A stretch of 64,000 bases of DNA, taken from the NCBI RefSeq assembly GCF_029167645.1, contig NZ_CP119147.1, positions 6,342,501 through 6,406,500 on the forward strand. The letters run 5' to 3'. This document shows positions 62,657-64,000 of this stretch, in pieces. Numbering within the stretch: position 1 is the first letter of the stretch; every line of letters begins with the position of its first letter. The position numbers and the translations under genes were made by a program. Origin of the DNA: Streptomyces sp. AM 2-1-1 (GTDB lineage: Bacteria > Actinomycetota > Actinomycetes > Streptomycetales > Streptomycetaceae). Under the pieces are notes generated by a model. It was not told where the DNA came from. It worked only from the letters and a program-made list of their open reading frames with translations, and did not search any database.

Positions 62657-63496
62657 ATGCACCTCATCTCCGCAGAAATGACCTCCACCCGCGCGGACCG
62701 GGTCCAGCTCCTCCGCTCCCTGCACACCCCGTCCAGACCCCTCGCCCTCGCCAACGCCTGGGACGTGGCGAGCGCCCGCGTCATCGAGGAAGCGGGTGCG
62801 CCCGTCATCGCCACCACGAGCGCCGGTGCCGCCTGGTCGCTGGGCTCGCCGGACGGCGAGACCCTCACCCGCGACGATGCCCTGCGACTGATCGCCCGCA
62901 TCGTCGCGGCGGTCGCCGTTCCGGTCACCGCCGACATCGAGGGCGGGTACGCGAGCGACGCAGCCGGCGTCGCCGAGACCGTGGCCGGGGTGCTGGCGGC
63001 GGGCGCCGCGGGCATCAACATCGAGGACGGCCCCCGGCCGCCGGCCGAGTTCGAGGCACGGTTGGCCGTGGCACGGCGGGTCACCGAGCGCGCGGGGGTG
63101 GACCTGTTCGTCAATGCGCGCATCGACACCTTCCTCCTCGCGCTCGGTGACCCGGAGACCCGGCTGGAGGAAACCCTGGCCCGGGCGCGCCGGTACGTCG
63201 ACTCCGGCGCGGACGGCGTCTTCGTGCCGGGTGTCACCGACGCCGCCACCCTCTCGGTGCTGGCCCGGGAGATCTCCGTACCGCTGAACGTCATGGCCGG
63301 CCCGGGTGCCCCGACCGTGGCGGAACTCGGCGCTCTGGGAGTGGCGCGCGTCAGTCTCGGTTCCGGCGTCGCACAGGCCGCCTACGCGGCCGCCCGCCGC
63401 GCGGCGCGGGAACTGTCCGCGACCGGTGCCTACGCGTCCCTGGGCGACGGCATCGCTTTCAGGGAGCTCGACGCGCTCGTCGCCGGCCCTCGCTGA
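62657..63496 (+). CDS. Isocitrate lyase/PEP mutase superfamily protein
   Basis: About 279 residues from ATG 62657; ATG 62678 is possible, and neither has a clear Shine-Dalgarno sequence. The barrel motifs are present: LANAWDVASARVIEEAGAPVIATTS, VPVTADIEGGYA with metal-binding Asp/Glu, and AAGINIEDG. This group (including 2-methylisocitrate lyase and phosphonomutase relatives) cleaves or rearranges C-C or C-P bonds; the catalytic Cys of isocitrate lyase is absent, so the exact reaction is unassigned. Single gene. Confidence 0.85.
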   Translation: MHLISAEMTSTRADRVQLLRSLHTPSRPLALANAWDVASARVIEEAGAPVIATTSAGAAWSLGSPDGETLTRDDALRLIARIVAAVAVPVTADIEGGYASDAAGVAETVAGVLAAGAAGINIEDGPRPPAEFEARLAVARRVTERAGVDLFVNARIDTFLLALGDPETRLEETLARARRYVDSGADGVFVPGVTDAATLSVLAREISVPLNVMAGPGAPTVAELGALGVARVSLGSGVAQAAYAAARRAARELSATGAYASLGDGIAFRELDALVAGPR

Positions 63497-63508
63497 GGAC
63501 GCCGCCCC

Positions 63509-64000
63509 TCACGCCCCCGCGTCGCGGAGCGCCTCCAGCAGAGGCCGCGCGCCGGTGCCGGCGGGGAACCCGCTCACCTGTCCGTCGCCGACCTCGACCA
63601 CCCGCCACGCACCGTCCTCACGGAGCGCCAGATCGGTGGTCACCAGCCGGCACCCGAGCCGGCGCACGGCCTCGCCGACCCGGCCCAGCTCGGGGTCCGG
63701 CCGGTCGCCCGGGGTGTCCGGATGAGCGGTCACCATGACCGGCACCCCGTCCACCCACCACGCCCGCGCCTCACCGTCCGGCACGAACCGTTCGAACGCG
63801 CGCACCACCATCCCGCCGGCGAGGAAGTCGCCCTGAAGCTCGGCGAACCGTGCGACGACCGCCCCAAGCCTCTCGGCATCCCGCAACTCGGGTACGAAAC
63901 ATGCCTCGTGCCACTCGTGCTTCCGTGACTTCACGAAGTCCTTGACGATCCCGGGGCCCCCGCCGAGCGGCCGCGCGAGCGCGGCCCAGAACGCACCGTC
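63509..64000 (-). CDS. ATP-grasp domain protein, 5' end beyond window
   Basis: The frame is open from the right edge, reading DGAFWAALARPLGGGPGIVK, then HEWHEACFVPELRDAERLG and ending ARPLLEALRDAGA. The segments VVRAFERFVPDG, RAWWVDGVPVM and LVTTDLALREDGAWRVVEVGD (metal-binding E and G-D) match the C-terminal half of an ATP-grasp enzyme of the DUF4343 kind. About 163 codons are seen. These enzymes form amide or ester bonds with ATP; substrate unknown. Confidence 0.78.
   Translation of the reverse strand, partial: DGAFWAALARPLGGGPGIVKDFVKSRKHEWHEACFVPELRDAERLGAVVARFAELQGDFLAGGMVVRAFERFVPDGEARAWWVDGVPVMVTAHPDTPGDRPDPELGRVGEAVRRLGCRLVTTDLALREDGAWRVVEVGDGQVSGFPAGTGARPLLEALRDAGA

Overview
The window is high-GC actinobacterial DNA (roughly 70% G+C by eye), with frequent GTG and TTG starts, ATGA/GTGA-type gene overlaps and leaderless promoters. 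A divergent third-type EF-Tu (45913-47088) and many small proteins of streptomycete style point to Streptomyces or a close relative. Gene identities come from reading translated sequence and motifs; no database search was run.

Region 1 (1-25041) is the striking part. Two paralogous CHAT (caspase-like) proteins face away from each other: one on the minus strand running off the left edge (1-3296), one on the plus strand (4218-7670). A small membrane protein lies between them. The plus-strand CHAT gene overlaps an MbcA/Xre-type antitoxin-like gene, which is followed by a RES-domain (NAD+-degrading toxin family) gene and a macro-domain (ADP-ribose-binding) gene. An almost gapless operon then runs from 10393 to 25041. 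It encodes, in order, a small protein, a vWA protein, a PP2C phosphatase, a Ser/Thr kinase with a Cys-rich tail, a radical SAM enzyme of the NrdG-like short type, a coiled-coil protein, a ClpB-like AAA+ ATPase with a degenerate first ATPase domain, an Hsp70-like ATPase, a zinc-ribbon GTPase, a GTPase-associated protein 1 (GAP1)-like protein and a second GTPase that is membrane-anchored. Components of this kind have been predicted computationally to act in NTP-dependent biological conflict and programmed-response systems. The combination reads as a sensing and signalling module (kinase, phosphatase, vWA, paired GTPases), a chaperone module (AAA+, Hsp70) and effectors (CHAT proteases, RES NADase). 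A frameshifted tyrosine-recombinase remnant (25481-25806) lies at its right edge.

Region 2 (25880-40641) is ordinary chromosome. It holds a HipA-like kinase with its DUF3037 partner, two short-chain dehydrogenases behind a good promoter, an orphan peptide/solute-binding lipoprotein, uracil-DNA glycosylase, a Gfo/Idh/MocA oxidoreductase, a small HTH regulator with an inverted-repeat operator, a FetB-type permease, a small leaderless operon under a LexA-like box, and a TetR repressor divergent from a quinone-oxidoreductase-like gene.

Region 3 (40642-43590) is a scarred, lower-GC patch with small accessory genes, an IS5-type transposase tail and a NUDIX gene truncated at both ends.

Region 4 (43590-64000) is housekeeping: UppP, two DedA/TVP38-type membrane proteins, EF-Tu3, a spermidine-synthase-like protein, an MFS exporter, gamma-carbonic anhydrase, a hexapeptide acyltransferase, a decayed DMT transporter beside its Xre/cupin regulator, an AAC(3)-like acetyltransferase, a CoA-binding protein, a YigZ protein, SbcD-SbcC, an Lrp regulator divergent from a leaderless rhodanese, a PEP mutase/isocitrate lyase-like enzyme and a partial ATP-grasp protein at the right edge.
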